Below, in pieces: positions 45,073 through 53,584 of a stretch of 64,000 bases of DNA (position 1 is its first letter; each line of letters starts with the position of its first letter). The position numbers were made by a program, and so were the translations under genes. The DNA is from Alphaproteobacteria bacterium. GTDB taxonomy: Bacteria > Pseudomonadota > Alphaproteobacteria > Micropepsales > Micropepsaceae. A model generated the notes under the pieces. The model ran no database searches and had not been told where the DNA came from. It saw only the letters and a list, made by a program, of their open reading frames with translations. The DNA lies in NCBI GenBank assembly GCA_025350465.1, contig JANXXU010000015.1:62001-126000 (forward strand), in the 5' to 3' direction.

Positions 45073-45291
45073 TTACTTCGTGCGCGGCAGAAGGCCCTCG
45101 CGCTGCATCTTCTTGCGCTGAAGCTTGCGGGCGCGGCGGATGGCTTCGGCCTTTTCGCGGGCACGGCGCTCGGAGGGCTTTTCGTAGTGGTTGCGCAGCT
45201 TCATCTCGCGGAACAGACCTTCCCGCTGCATTTTCTTTTTCAGCGCCTTCAAGGCCTGGTCGACATTGTTGTCGCGCACGATAATCTGCAA
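45073..45291 (-). CDS. rpsU: 30S ribosomal protein bS21
   Basis: A 72-residue small-subunit protein needed for base-pairing of mRNA leaders with 16S rRNA. The sequence [20 protein letters not shown], then [21 protein letters not shown] fits bS21. The start is TTG at 45289-45291: no ATG precedes the conserved QIIVRDNN, and the strong ribosome-binding site GGAGG is at 45296-45300. It has a second, repeated-looking basic tail ([18 protein letters not shown]) that echoes the internal [10 protein letters not shown]. Confidence 0.93.
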   Translation of the reverse strand: MQIIVRDNNVDQALKALKKKMQREGLFREMKLRNHYEKPSERRAREKAEAIRRARKLQRKKMQREGLLPRTK

Positions 45292-45323
45292 GCAAACCTC
45301 CAAAACGGCATCCGATAACGGTC

Positions 45324-45352
45324 GGCGGCCAAGGCTTTGTGGCCCGGCCGCC
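45324..45352 (-). promoter_or_regulatory. Structured leader hairpin upstream of rpsU
   Basis: In the rpsU leader, GGCGGCC pairs with GGCCGCC over a loop that contains a smaller GGC/GCC pair. It lies 33 bases before the TTG start. It could be part of a 5' untranslated region controlling translation, or a terminator-like block before rpsU. The function is not known and no T-run follows it. Confidence 0.4.
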
Positions 45353-45429
45353 AAGGGCGCGGGTGATAACAGATGGTCCCCCGACTGTCCACCCTTGCGG
45401 GCCCCGCAGCCTGATTGCATATCAAACGC

Positions 45430-45984
45430 ATGACGATCCGAAAAATTGCGCGCATGGGCCATCCCGTGCTTGCCAAGCGCGCCGCTGAAGTGCCGGATCC
45501 GGGCCATGTGGATGTCCGGCGCCTTGTCGAAGACATGATCGAAACCATGATCGACGCCAACGGCGCCGGCCTTGCCGCGCCGCAGGTGCACGAAGATTTG
45601 CGGGTCATCGTCTTTCAGGCGCCCATTACGCGCTCCGACCCGGGGCTGGGGGAGGCGGAAGCGTTCGATCACACGGCGCCGCTCACGGTTCTCGTCAACC
45701 CGGTTATCGAGGTCGTGGATGGCTCGGTCGAGGGCGGATGGGAAGGCTGTCTGTCCGTGCCGGGCTTGCGCGGCTGGGTGGAGCGCGCTGCTCACATCAG
45801 GTATCGCGGCGTGGGGCTTGACGGGCGAGCGTTTGAACGCGTTGCAAAGGGCTTTCATGCCCGCGTCGTGCAGCACGAATTCGACCATCTGGAGGGGATT
45901 CTATATCCGCAGCGGATGACGGATTTGACGAAACTGATTTTCGAGAGCGAGATCAAGCACTGGGCGGCTCCGGACGAAGAATGA
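45430..45984 (+). CDS. def: Peptide deformylase
   Basis: A 184-residue metalloenzyme that removes the formyl group from nascent proteins. All three motifs are intact: [17 protein letters not shown] (metal-ligand Cys) and HEFDHLEG (His ligands and catalytic Glu). The start at 45430 gives [14 protein letters not shown]; an in-frame TTG at 45415 adds five residues and is less likely. It overlaps the COQ9 gene by four bases. The usual fmt partner is not beside it. Confidence 0.95.
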   Translation: MTIRKIARMGHPVLAKRAAEVPDPGHVDVRRLVEDMIETMIDANGAGLAAPQVHEDLRVIVFQAPITRSDPGLGEAEAFDHTAPLTVLVNPVIEVVDGSVEGGWEGCLSVPGLRGWVERAAHIRYRGVGLDGRAFERVAKGFHARVVQHEFDHLEGILYPQRMTDLTKLIFESEIKHWAAPDEE

Positions 45985-46640
45985 GCAAACCTGACGGCTC
46001 ATCGGTTGATGACGTAAAAGAGCGCGTGCTCAAGGCCGCTCTGCCTCTCGTGCCGTTCGACGGCTGGTGCGACCGCGTGTTGCGCGAAGCCGGTCGCGCC
46101 GCCAATGTCGCAGACGTCGACGTGCGTGCTGCTTTTCCGCGCGGCGTAATCGATTTGGTCGCCTACTACGCCGACGACGCCGACCGCCGCATGGCAGAGG
46201 CGATGAAGGGTGTCGACCTCGCTGCGCTGCGGGTGCGCGAGCGCGTCACGCTCGGCGTGCGACGGCGGATCGAGGCGGTCGCCGACTCGAAAGAGGCATC
46301 AAGGCGAGCTGCCGCCGTGTTCGCCCTGCCGCAACACAGCGTCGATGGAATGCAATCCGTTTATCGCAGCGTCGATGCGATCTGGAGGGCGGTGGGGGAT
46401 ACCTCGGCCGACTTCAATTTCTATACGAAGCGGGCGCTGCTCGCCGGCGTCTACACGTCGACGATGCTGCACTGGTTTGCCGATACCAGCGAAGGCGTGG
46501 CCGATACCTGGGCCTTCCTCGATCGGCGCATCGGTGAAGTGATGCAGATCGAGAAATTCAAAGCCTCGGCGCAAAAGTTTGTCGCGGGGTTGCCCAATCC
46601 GCTTTCGATCCTCGGATCGTTTCGCCACCCGCGCGGCTAG
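45981..46640 (+). CDS. COQ9 family ubiquinone biosynthesis protein
   Basis: A 219-residue helical protein, lipid-binding COQ9 homologue that supports the COQ7-type hydroxylation step in ubiquinone synthesis. It begins with a TetR-like fold (VDDVKERVLKAALPLVPFDGW). The C-terminal TSADFNFYTKRALLAGVYTSTMLHW and TWAFLDRRIGEVMQIEK are COQ9 hallmarks. It overlaps def by four bases (ATGA). It is one of several quinone-related genes scattered in the window (ubiX, ABC1 kinase). Confidence 0.93.
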   Translation: MSKPDGSSVDDVKERVLKAALPLVPFDGWCDRVLREAGRAANVADVDVRAAFPRGVIDLVAYYADDADRRMAEAMKGVDLAALRVRERVTLGVRRRIEAVADSKEASRRAAAVFALPQHSVDGMQSVYRSVDAIWRAVGDTSADFNFYTKRALLAGVYTSTMLHWFADTSEGVADTWAFLDRRIGEVMQIEKFKASAQKFVAGLPNPLSILGSFRHPRG

Positions 46641-46643
46641 ACG

Positions 46644-46829
46644 TTACGCCTGAGCCCGGTTCGCGTTGTCGTTCAGAAATTTCTCGAGGTCGACGACGGC
46701 GACCCGCCACTCGCGGCCGAACTTGATTGCGCGAAGTTTGTGATTTCGGATCCAGCTGCGCACCGTGCTGTCCTTGACCTTCAAGGTCTGGGCCGTCTCA
46801 TGAACGGTCAAAAGCGGTTGACTCAGCAT
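46644..46829 (-). CDS. Small MerR/excisionase-type HTH DNA-binding protein
   Basis: A 61-residue protein with a winged HTH (HTH_17): LTVHETAQTLKVKDSTVRSWIRNHKLRAIKFGREWRV, then a short helix VVDLEKFLNDNAN. It consists of little but the DNA-binding domain, like excisionases and BldC-type regulators. It follows purK on the same strand with 60 bases between. The gap holds a direct repeat with a 20-base period that could be its own operator. No phage genes are nearby. Confidence 0.85.
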   Translation of the reverse strand: MLSQPLLTVHETAQTLKVKDSTVRSWIRNHKLRAIKFGREWRVAVVDLEKFLNDNANRAQA

Positions 46830-46853
46830 CGTTACGCCAACCTAGCACGGGTC

Positions 46854-46883
46854 TATGGTTGTTCATATATGTTTGTGGTTGTT
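46854..46883 (-). promoter_or_regulatory. Direct repeat with 20-base period upstream of the HTH gene
   Basis: TRTGGTTGTT occurs at 46854-46863 and 46874-46883, exactly 20 bases apart, two helical turns, in an AT-rich stretch just upstream of the HTH start (25 and 45 bases). A CATATAT sequence lies between the copies and could be a -10 element. Small MerR-type proteins such as BldC bind direct repeats, so autoregulation is plausible. Inference only. Confidence 0.5.
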
Positions 46884-46889
46884 TGTGCG

Positions 46890-47984
46890 CTAAGTCTTGG
46901 GCCGCGTCCCGAGCGGAAATAATTTTGTGACGTGCCCCATTTTGCGGCCGGCCCTCGGCTCGGGTTTGCCATAGATGTGGAGGCAGGTTCCGGGCGCGGC
47001 GGCATAAGGTGCCCATCCCAACGCTTCATCGCCCAAGAGATTGCGCATCACGGCGTCGGAGTGGCGAACAGGGTCGCCCAGCGGCCAGCCGCTGATCGCC
47101 CGGATGTGCTGTTCAAATTGGCTGACGGCGCAGGCGTCGATCGTCCAATGTCCCGAGTTGTGGACGCGGGGAGCAATTTCGTTAACGAGCAAGCGGCCAT
47201 CACGCGTCTCGAATAACTCGGTCGCGATGACGCCCGTGTAGCCGAGTGCCTCGACGATCTTGCGCGAAATTTCATCGGCCTCTTCCGTCAACCGCGGCGA
47301 ACCATGCGCTGGCGCAAAAGTCGTGCGCAATACGTGGTGCTCGTGAGCATTTTCCACGAGGTCGTAACACCGCGTCGTGCCGTCGACGCCTCGCGCCGCG
47401 ACTAGCGACAACTCGCGTGCGAAATCGACAAAGCCCTCGAGAATGCACGGTGCACGGCCCAAATCACGCCAAGCCGCAACCGCTTCATCGGCTGAGTGGA
47501 CGCGCCGTTGGCCTTTGCCATCGTAGCCCAATCTCGAGGTTTTGATGATCGCGGGCGAACCGATGGAGGCGAACGCGTTGCGTGCGCTCGCCTCGGAATC
47601 CACCGCCGCGAACGGTGCTGTTTCTATTCCAAGGCCGCGAATAAACGTCTTCTCCACGACCCGATCTTGCAAGGCTGCGAGAGCCTCGGCATTCGGGCGG
47701 ACCGGCCGCATCGAAGATAGCAACGCGACGGCGTCGGCCGGGATGTTCTCAAACTCGTAAGTGACGACGTCGACGGTCTGCGCGAATGCTTTCAGTGCGG
47801 CAGCATCGCTATAGCCGGCGATGGTATGTGCAGCGGCAACCTGGAATGCGGGGCTATCGGACTCCGGTGCGAAGATGTGGCATTTGATGCCGAGGCGCGC
47901 GGCCGCAAGAGACAACATCCGGCCAAGCTGACCGCCACCGATGATGCCGACAGTGCCGCCCGGCGGAATGACCTTAGCTGGCAT
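46890..47984 (-). CDS. purK: 5-(carboxyamino)imidazole ribonucleotide synthase
   Basis: ATP-grasp enzyme of purine synthesis converting AIR, bicarbonate and ATP to N5-CAIR, the substrate of PurE. The N-terminal [21 protein letters not shown]-grasp [30 protein letters not shown] and the C-terminal GHVTKLF are visible. The start at 47984 ([10 protein letters not shown]) is preferred; two upstream Met codons are possible. It overlaps the end of purE by 11 bases. At 364 residues it has the normal length. Confidence 0.95.
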   Translation of the reverse strand: MPAKVIPPGGTVGIIGGGQLGRMLSLAAARLGIKCHIFAPESDSPAFQVAAAHTIAGYSDAAALKAFAQTVDVVTYEFENIPADAVALLSSMRPVRPNAEALAALQDRVVEKTFIRGLGIETAPFAAVDSEASARNAFASIGSPAIIKTSRLGYDGKGQRRVHSADEAVAAWRDLGRAPCILEGFVDFARELSLVAARGVDGTTRCYDLVENAHEHHVLRTTFAPAHGSPRLTEEADEISRKIVEALGYTGVIATELFETRDGRLLVNEIAPRVHNSGHWTIDACAVSQFEQHIRAISGWPLGDPVRHSDAVMRNLLGDEALGWAPYAAAPGTCLHIYGKPEPRAGRKMGHVTKLFPLGTRPKT

Positions 47985-48519
47985 CGTCTTCATCGACTGG
48001 GGCTTCGGGCACATCGGCAGTCTGGCGTGCGCGATAGGCCTCCAAACGCTTTGCCAGGTCCCTGTCGCTCAGAGCAAGAATCGCTGCGGCGAGCAAAGCG
48101 GCGTTCGTCGCTCCAGGTTTGCCGATTGCGAGGGTGCCCACGGGCACTCCGGCCGGCATTTGCACGATCGACAACAAGCTGTCCAATCCTTGCAACGACG
48201 CGGAAGGGACCGGCACGCCAAGCACCGGCAGCGTCGTCATGGACGACGTCATTCCCGGCAAATGCGCTGCACCGCCGGCGCCGGCGATAATAACTTTGAT
48301 GCCGCGGGACTTGGCCCCCTTGGCATAGGCAAAGAGCCGATCAGGCGTGCGATGCGCGGATATGATCCGGGCCTCGTAACGCACGGCGAGCTTGTCGAGT
48401 GTCTCGGCCGCCTCGGAGAGCACGGGCCAATCGGACCGACTCCCCATGATGATGCCGACCTCGGCGGAATCGCGCTCGCCGGCGCGGCTCGTTTCTTTGA
48501 CGGCCGGTTTGTTGGCCAT
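47974..48519 (-). CDS. purE: N5-carboxyaminoimidazole ribonucleotide mutase
   Basis: Class I PurE, converting N5-CAIR to CAIR in purine synthesis. At 181 residues it carries [14 protein letters not shown], the catalytic [14 protein letters not shown] and the [12 protein letters not shown] loop, with PVLGVPVPS and the end motif [18 protein letters not shown]. The ATG at 48519 gives [10 protein letters not shown]. It is first of purEK, with the diguanylate cyclase gene diverging 192 bases upstream. Confidence 0.96.
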   Translation of the reverse strand: MANKPAVKETSRAGERDSAEVGIIMGSRSDWPVLSEAAETLDKLAVRYEARIISAHRTPDRLFAYAKGAKSRGIKVIIAGAGGAAHLPGMTSSMTTLPVLGVPVPSASLQGLDSLLSIVQMPAGVPVGTLAIGKPGATNAALLAAAILALSDRDLAKRLEAYRARQTADVPEAPVDEDDAS

Positions 48520-48711
48520 AGCTTCCCCTGCTGAGCGGCCCGCTTGATGTGCAGGTGCGCGAAGAAGCGGCGCAGTATAGGCTTGGGGACGACCAAAACA
48601 AGCAAGCGCGACCGTTAAGCTTCTCGCGACCGTCCGCACAACATGCAATATCGGCGCGATGGCAACAGGAGTTGAGTCGACGATAAGGCCGCTGAAGGCG
48701 CGGACGATTTC

Positions 48712-49431
48712 ATGAAGATTACCTCGAAACCGACCAAGGGCCCGGCCGGCGTGACGCCGAGGAGCGTCACCCGGTCGCAGCAATCGTCTCCCGCCCGGGC
48801 CGGCCGTGCGACGCAAGATGTCGCGGCTGTGCTTGGCATTCCTGAAGCGGAATTCACGCCGCGCGTGCGCGACGCGATCATGGTGCTGATGGCCGAAGTC
48901 GACCGGCTTCGCCAAGAGCTAGAGCAGATCAGGAAGCGTCTCGAAGCGGCCGAGACAGAAGCCGATCAAGATGACCTTCTGCCGGTGCTCAATCGCCGTG
49001 CCTTCGTGCGCGAGATGTCGCGCATCATGTCGTTCGGCGATCGGTATGACCTGGCGGCGAGCCTCATCTACTTCGACCTCGACGGATTCAAGAGGGTGAA
49101 CGATACACACGGGCATGCGGCCGGTGACGCCGCGCTTATGCACGTCGCAAGCTTGTTGACCGCGAACGTACGCGAGTCAGACGTTGTCGGCAGGCTCGGC
49201 GGCGATGAATTCGGCGTGATCTTGGCGAAGGCCGATATTGCTCAAGCTCAGACGAAAGCGACTAAGCTTGCGCAGCTCTTCGAAGCGCAACCCTTCATGT
49301 GGGAGGGGCAGGCTTTGCCACTCTCCTTCGCCTTCGGGGTCTGCATGTTTCAGAAAGGCGAAAGCGTTGCGAGCGCCATGGCGAACGCCGACAAGGCGAT
49401 GTACGCCTCGAAGCGCGACAAGAAGAAGTAA
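48712..49431 (+). CDS. Diguanylate cyclase (GGDEF), small form
   Basis: A 239-residue c-di-GMP synthase. A short coiled-coil ([21 protein letters not shown]) leads into the GGDEF domain with [17 protein letters not shown] and the signature [11 protein letters not shown]. An inhibitory I-site RESD precedes it at the right spacing, so product feedback should work, unlike the cyclase at 20556. No membrane or sensor domain is visible; dimerisation through the coil may set activity. The DUF465 gene converges 5 bases downstream. Confidence 0.93.
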   Translation: MKITSKPTKGPAGVTPRSVTRSQQSSPARAGRATQDVAAVLGIPEAEFTPRVRDAIMVLMAEVDRLRQELEQIRKRLEAAETEADQDDLLPVLNRRAFVREMSRIMSFGDRYDLAASLIYFDLDGFKRVNDTHGHAAGDAALMHVASLLTANVRESDVVGRLGGDEFGVILAKADIAQAQTKATKLAQLFEAQPFMWEGQALPLSFAFGVCMFQKGESVASAMANADKAMYASKRDKKK

Positions 49432-49436
49432 TCGGA

Positions 49437-49715
49437 TTACGCGATGATATCGGGGACGATTTCGTCCTCGAGCTTCGTGATTTGATCGCGAAGCATCAAT
49501 TTGCGTTTTTTCAACCTGGTTAGCTGCAACTGATCGTGAGCGCCGGCCGAAACCAACGCCAGGATTGCCTCGTCGAGGTCGCGATGCTCCTGTTTCAGCT
49601 GAGCCAGTCTGTCCTGACCGGGTGAGGACGGGGTTGCCGCCGGTCCGGAAGAACCTGTGCCGCTGATGACGGACAGGCCGCTGTTTTCTCCATCGCCGTC
49701 GCGTGAGAACGCCAT
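49437..49715 (-). CDS. DUF465 (YdcH) family protein with N-terminal extension
   Basis: A 92-residue protein whose C-terminal 60 residues are a DUF465 coiled-coil (DRLAQLKQEHRDLDEAILAL, LTRLKKRKLMLRDQI). The first 35 residues are Ser/Gly/Pro-rich, unlike the neighbour at 50505. The start at 49715 follows TTG at 49718, which is less likely. DUF465 proteins are small, abundant and of unknown function. It lies just upstream of the opposing diguanylate cyclase end. Confidence 0.8.
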   Translation of the reverse strand: MAFSRDGDGENSGLSVISGTGSSGPAATPSSPGQDRLAQLKQEHRDLDEAILALVSAGAHDQLQLTRLKKRKLMLRDQITKLEDEIVPDIIA

Positions 49716-49765
49716 CAATTGAGGTGCCTAAACTTGTCTACAATTCTGAGTGGAAGACTACCACA

Positions 49766-50404
49766 TCAGCGCTTTGGAGTCTTGGGGTTCGCCGCCGGTG
49801 GTTGCGGACGACGCCGTCCTTGCGCCAAATCCTCGCCCCAGCGCTTGGTCGTTGTGGCGTCGAGGCCCAGGAGATCGAAAATGCGACCCACCGATTGATC
49901 GATCAGCTCGTCGACGGTCTTGGGGCGGGCATAGAGAGCCGGCACCGGCGGCGCAATGATCGCGCCCATTTCGCTCAATGAGGTCATCGTGCGCAGATGG
50001 CCGAGGTGCAGCGGCGTCTCGCGAATCATTAAGATCAACGGACGCCGTTCTTTTAACATGACGTCGCCGGCGCGCGTCAGGAGCGAGGTCGTAACGCCCG
50101 TTGCCAGTTCCGACATCGTGCGAATCGAGCACGGCGCGACGATCATTCCGAGCGTCTTGAACGAGCCGCTGGCGATCGCGGCGCCAACATCTTGCGCCGC
50201 GTACGCCGTATGCGCGAGGGCGCGGACTTGATCCGGCTTCCACTCGGTCTCATATCCTAACGTCATCTCGGCGGCTTTCGAGATGACAAGGTGAGTCTCC
50301 AGGCCAAGCGCGCGCGCAACCTCGAGCAAACGCACGCCGTAAATTACGCCTGAGGCACCGGAGATTCCCACAACAAGGCGCCGCGTTGCAGCGGATGAGG
50401 GCAT
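49766..50404 (-). CDS. ubiX: Flavin prenyltransferase UbiX
   Basis: Makes prenylated FMN, the cofactor of UbiD-type decarboxylases used in ubiquinone synthesis. At 212 residues it shows LVVGISGASGVIYGVRLLE, the FMN-binding APCSIRTMSELATG and LILMIRETPLHLGHL. The start at 50404 gives MPSSAATRRL; a longer frame from 50500 is non-coding. No ubiD is in the window. It is bracketed by two DUF465 genes. Confidence 0.95.
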   Translation of the reverse strand: MPSSAATRRLVVGISGASGVIYGVRLLEVARALGLETHLVISKAAEMTLGYETEWKPDQVRALAHTAYAAQDVGAAIASGSFKTLGMIVAPCSIRTMSELATGVTTSLLTRAGDVMLKERRPLILMIRETPLHLGHLRTMTSLSEMGAIIAPPVPALYARPKTVDELIDQSVGRIFDLLGLDATTTKRWGEDLAQGRRRPQPPAANPKTPKR

Positions 50405-50504
50405 GAAACCCGTTAACTCCTTGTTTGCGATTGCTTCGAAGGAACTGCTGACATTACGTCGATTCTGTGATTGAATGGTTGAGCCTAAAAACGGAGGCAT
50501 TCAC

Positions 50505-50678
50505 ATGGGCCTAGAGTCGCATATCCTGGAACTTGCGGATAAGCACCACAAACTCGACGAACTGATCCACGACGAGCTCCATCGTCCGCTCCCCGACGAT
50601 TTGATGATTTCAGAGCTCAAAAAGCGAAAACTCCGACTTAAAGAAGAAATCGAACGTCTGAAGACGGACGTTCACTGA
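50505..50678 (+). CDS. DUF465 (YdcH) family protein
   Basis: A 57-residue coiled-coil protein: MGLESHILELADKHHKLDELIHDELHRP, then ELKKRKLRLKEEIERLK. It is a minimal DUF465 protein. The start at 50505 has GGAGG eight bases upstream, a strong ribosome-binding site. It is divergent from ubiX by 100 bases. Function unknown; its paralogue lies on the other side of ubiX. Confidence 0.88.
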   Translation: MGLESHILELADKHHKLDELIHDELHRPLPDDLMISELKKRKLRLKEEIERLKTDVH

Positions 50679-50773
50679 AACAAGGTAGCTGGCTTCGGCC
50701 GCTCCGACCCCCTGTTTAGAAACACCCTCGCGCGTTGCCCGCTTCAGCTGGCGACGCGCCGAGATGCGTTTGC

Positions 50774-51610
50774 TCAAGACCTAACGTCGTTGCGAAACGC
50801 TGCCGGCGTCGTGCCGAAGCGGGCCTTGAACGCGCGCGAGAAGTGAGCTTGATCGCAAAATCCAACAGCGATCGCGATGTCGACCAGCTTTGAATTGGAG
50901 TCGCGAATGAGCGTCGCCGCCCGCTGCAGCCGACGTTCGCGAATGTAGCCGCCAACCGACATTCCAAATGCAGAGCGGAAGGCACGCGCAAGGTGACCAG
51001 CGCTCACACGAGCGTGTCCGGCCAAAGACGACAAGCGTAGTTCGTCGCCCGGAGTGCTTTCAATTTGATCGAGCGCCGACGCGAGCCACGCGGGATGACC
51101 GTCGTTCCTGAAAAGCGACAACCGCGAGGCGCTCTCCAAAAGCTCGATCAACAACACTTCGACTGTGAGGGGCGAAGTCGAGTCGGGGTGCTGTAGTTCG
51201 TGTGCGAGTTCGCGCCCCAGAGATTGGAGGCGCGCCGAGCGTTGATGGCAATAAGTGTCCATCAACGAAGTGAAGCCGTTCTGCGAGAGCCAAGTGCGGC
51301 GCGGAAAAAGACTCAAGCACAAGCCGCGCATCGCCGAGAAACGATTGGAGTGGACGCAATCGGATGGCCGCACCAACAGGCTGCCGGTACCGCATTCTTC
51401 ATGCTGAGAGCCGGACCGTTCCTCGAATTCGCCGTCGAGAGTAACGCACCATTGGTATTCGTCGGCGTGGCGGTGAGCCGGGATCGCCTCGCGCGCATGA
51501 TGGTGTCCGACGCTGAGCGCAAAGCCCACGAAGTCGCGTTGCGCGAGGGAGCGGCCATACGTGCTGAATGTGGGCAGTGAGGCAACGGGCATAGACCAGC
51601 CGGATATCAC
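50774..51610 (-). CDS. AraC-family transcriptional regulator
   Basis: A 278-residue AraC regulator. An N-terminal cupin-like sensor domain (HHHAREAIPAHRHADEYQWCVTLDGEFEE) with several His is followed by the two-HTH DNA-binding domain (LSSLAGHARVSAGHLARAFRSAFG, then VDIAIAVGFCDQAHFSRAFKARFGTTPAAFR). The inducer is unknown. It diverges from the secreted HExxH protein gene with 68 bases between the starts, so it may control that gene. Confidence 0.92.
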   Translation of the reverse strand: MISGWSMPVASLPTFSTYGRSLAQRDFVGFALSVGHHHAREAIPAHRHADEYQWCVTLDGEFEERSGSQHEECGTGSLLVRPSDCVHSNRFSAMRGLCLSLFPRRTWLSQNGFTSLMDTYCHQRSARLQSLGRELAHELQHPDSTSPLTVEVLLIELLESASRLSLFRNDGHPAWLASALDQIESTPGDELRLSSLAGHARVSAGHLARAFRSAFGMSVGGYIRERRLQRAATLIRDSNSKLVDIAIAVGFCDQAHFSRAFKARFGTTPAAFRNDVRS

Positions 51611-51678
51611 AGCCGTACAAGACCGGCCATCACAGCTTAGATTTGCTGACCCCGTCCGTTATTGAAGGGGTCTTTCCG

Positions 51679-53583
51679 ATGACTCGGCGCTTTTTCCTGT
51701 TGTGTGTTGTGGGTTTGGGCGCCGTCGGGGCGACGCAGTTAACCTCGGCGACGGCCGCACCGGCCACGTTCCAAGCGGGGGAAGAAGCTTACATCGCGCT
51801 TCATTTTTCCGAGGCCCGTACCGCCTATCAGGCGACTGCCGCCCTCGCCGCTAGCCCCGCGAAGGATCGTACCGCCGCGCTGTGTCAACTTGCCGTGATG
51901 GCTTGGCGAATCGATAACCGACCGACAGAAGCGGAACATTATTTCGCTGAAGCGCTTGCGGTGGGTGCCGATCAGAGCGCGACTCACGTCGAACGGGCGC
52001 GCTTCTATGAGTCGACAAGCCGGTTTGAGAATGGGCTCGCTGCAGCGAACGCCGCGGTGGGGGCCGCCTCAAGCGCGCGGGAGCGGTACGATGCGGCGTT
52101 GGCGTTTGCGGTCGCGGTCAATGCGAGGCTTGAGGGTGTTGGGATTGCCGATCAATCGGCGGCGCAACACGAGGAGCTTGAAAGAGCGCGCACATTGGCT
52201 CGACCCTTCAGCGCCGAGCCGCCGATGACGCTAGAGATGTCGGAGGCATTGCTTGAGGTTGCATTACGGCTCGACGACGGCGCGTTGGCGCTGACGGCTT
52301 GGCGTTCATATGCGCGTGAAACGGAGAGCGGCGGTCCGTCCCGAGATGCAGCGCGGTTGCTCGCCGGTGCGTTGCCGCAATCGACGGGCGCCGGTGTGCC
52401 AGAGAGTGCCCGCGATAATATCGTCGAGGGCCTTCGATTGTCGCAATTCTTCCGTTTGTCCGCGCTGGTTGCCGCCGATCGACGTTCGTCTCATGCGCGC
52501 GCGCGACTCGATCGGCCGCGTGTACGCGAGACTGTCGCTTACGCCGCTTTCATTTCCGATATGACGAAGGTGACGGACGCCTACTATCGCGACGTCGCAA
52601 ACAAGCGCGGGGACGTCGCCGCGTGGAAGCAGCAGGTCATTTCGTTGGGCCAAAAGCTCTGGCCTGAACTCGATTTTGCGGCGGAACGCCCGACCTATTC
52701 CCAAGAACGGTTCGAGCGCGACGTGCGAACACGCTTCGGCGGGTATATCAATCTCGGGGAGACCGGCGGCGTTCCCGATCTGCACTACGGGCACGTGGTC
52801 GCCGACGATGCGCGCGAGATCGATCAATACGGCCACAAAGCAACACTTCGCAGGCTTGCCATCGATTTGATGGTGTCGAATGGCTACGAGAGTTGGGTGT
52901 GGGACGGGCGTCAAGCACATGGCGGGTGGAGCACGGCGGAATTTCTGGTCCAGGTGCGCCCGGGTTACGCCGATGGGGCGCTTGGGCGATGGTTGCAATT
53001 GATCGATCCTGCTTTGCGGGCGGCGGAAGACACGCAAATTGATGCAGATACGGTGGCCGACGATGCGATCGCGGCGCGGCAAGAAATAGCGTTCCTGCCG
53101 GGGCTCGCGCGGCGTCTACAACGTCAGGGTCAGGATGCGTTGCTTGCTGCCCTCAGGGCGCAAGGCACTGGAAGTTTAGAACTCAAGCGCGCGTTCGTCA
53201 TTCGCCTGTCGCAGGTCGTACTCGATTCCAACTTTTTCGCCCACGAGGGGCGCCATTCGCTGGATCGCCAGTTCTTTGGTGCCAAAGAGCCCGACCAAGA
53301 AGAGCTTGAATTCCGCGCGAAGCTGTCCGAGGTCGCTTTTTCCGACGAGCCGCGGATGAGCTGGGACGCGATCCTGAACCCGAACATTGCCGACGCAACG
53401 TCGCCGCATGGTCGCGCAAACACGAGGATCGTGCGGGGACTGATCGCATGGATGACGGCGCATCAAAGTCAGATCGCAGGTCTCGACCCGGCACGCCCGT
53501 TGCTTCCGCAATTCGACAGACTCACCAACGATCAAATGCGCGATGCAATGCGTTCGATGGATCCGTGGGCGCCAAAGACGTAG
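51679..53583 (+). CDS. Secreted protein with HExxH motif and TPR-like N-terminus, function unknown
   Basis: A 634-residue protein, family not recognised. MTRRFFLLCVVGLGAVGATQ is a signal peptide. Residues 30-230 are helical with TPR-like pairs. The C-terminal region has HEGRH at residues 522-526, a zinc-metallopeptidase HExxH motif, and EELEFRAKLSE at about 541-551, which could provide a third metal ligand (Glu). No other catalytic domain is seen. The start at 51679 follows AAGGGG. It is divergent from an AraC regulator and convergent with the acyl-CoA synthetase gene. It may be an exported peptidase. Confidence 0.8.
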   Translation: MTRRFFLLCVVGLGAVGATQLTSATAAPATFQAGEEAYIALHFSEARTAYQATAALAASPAKDRTAALCQLAVMAWRIDNRPTEAEHYFAEALAVGADQSATHVERARFYESTSRFENGLAAANAAVGAASSARERYDAALAFAVAVNARLEGVGIADQSAAQHEELERARTLARPFSAEPPMTLEMSEALLEVALRLDDGALALTAWRSYARETESGGPSRDAARLLAGALPQSTGAGVPESARDNIVEGLRLSQFFRLSALVAADRRSSHARARLDRPRVRETVAYAAFISDMTKVTDAYYRDVANKRGDVAAWKQQVISLGQKLWPELDFAAERPTYSQERFERDVRTRFGGYINLGETGGVPDLHYGHVVADDAREIDQYGHKATLRRLAIDLMVSNGYESWVWDGRQAHGGWSTAEFLVQVRPGYADGALGRWLQLIDPALRAAEDTQIDADTVADDAIAARQEIAFLPGLARRLQRQGQDALLAALRAQGTGSLELKRAFVIRLSQVVLDSNFFAHEGRHSLDRQFFGAKEPDQEELEFRAKLSEVAFSDEPRMSWDAILNPNIADATSPHGRANTRIVRGLIAWMTAHQSQIAGLDPARPLLPQFDRLTNDQMRDAMRSMDPWAPKT

Positions 53584-53584
53584 C

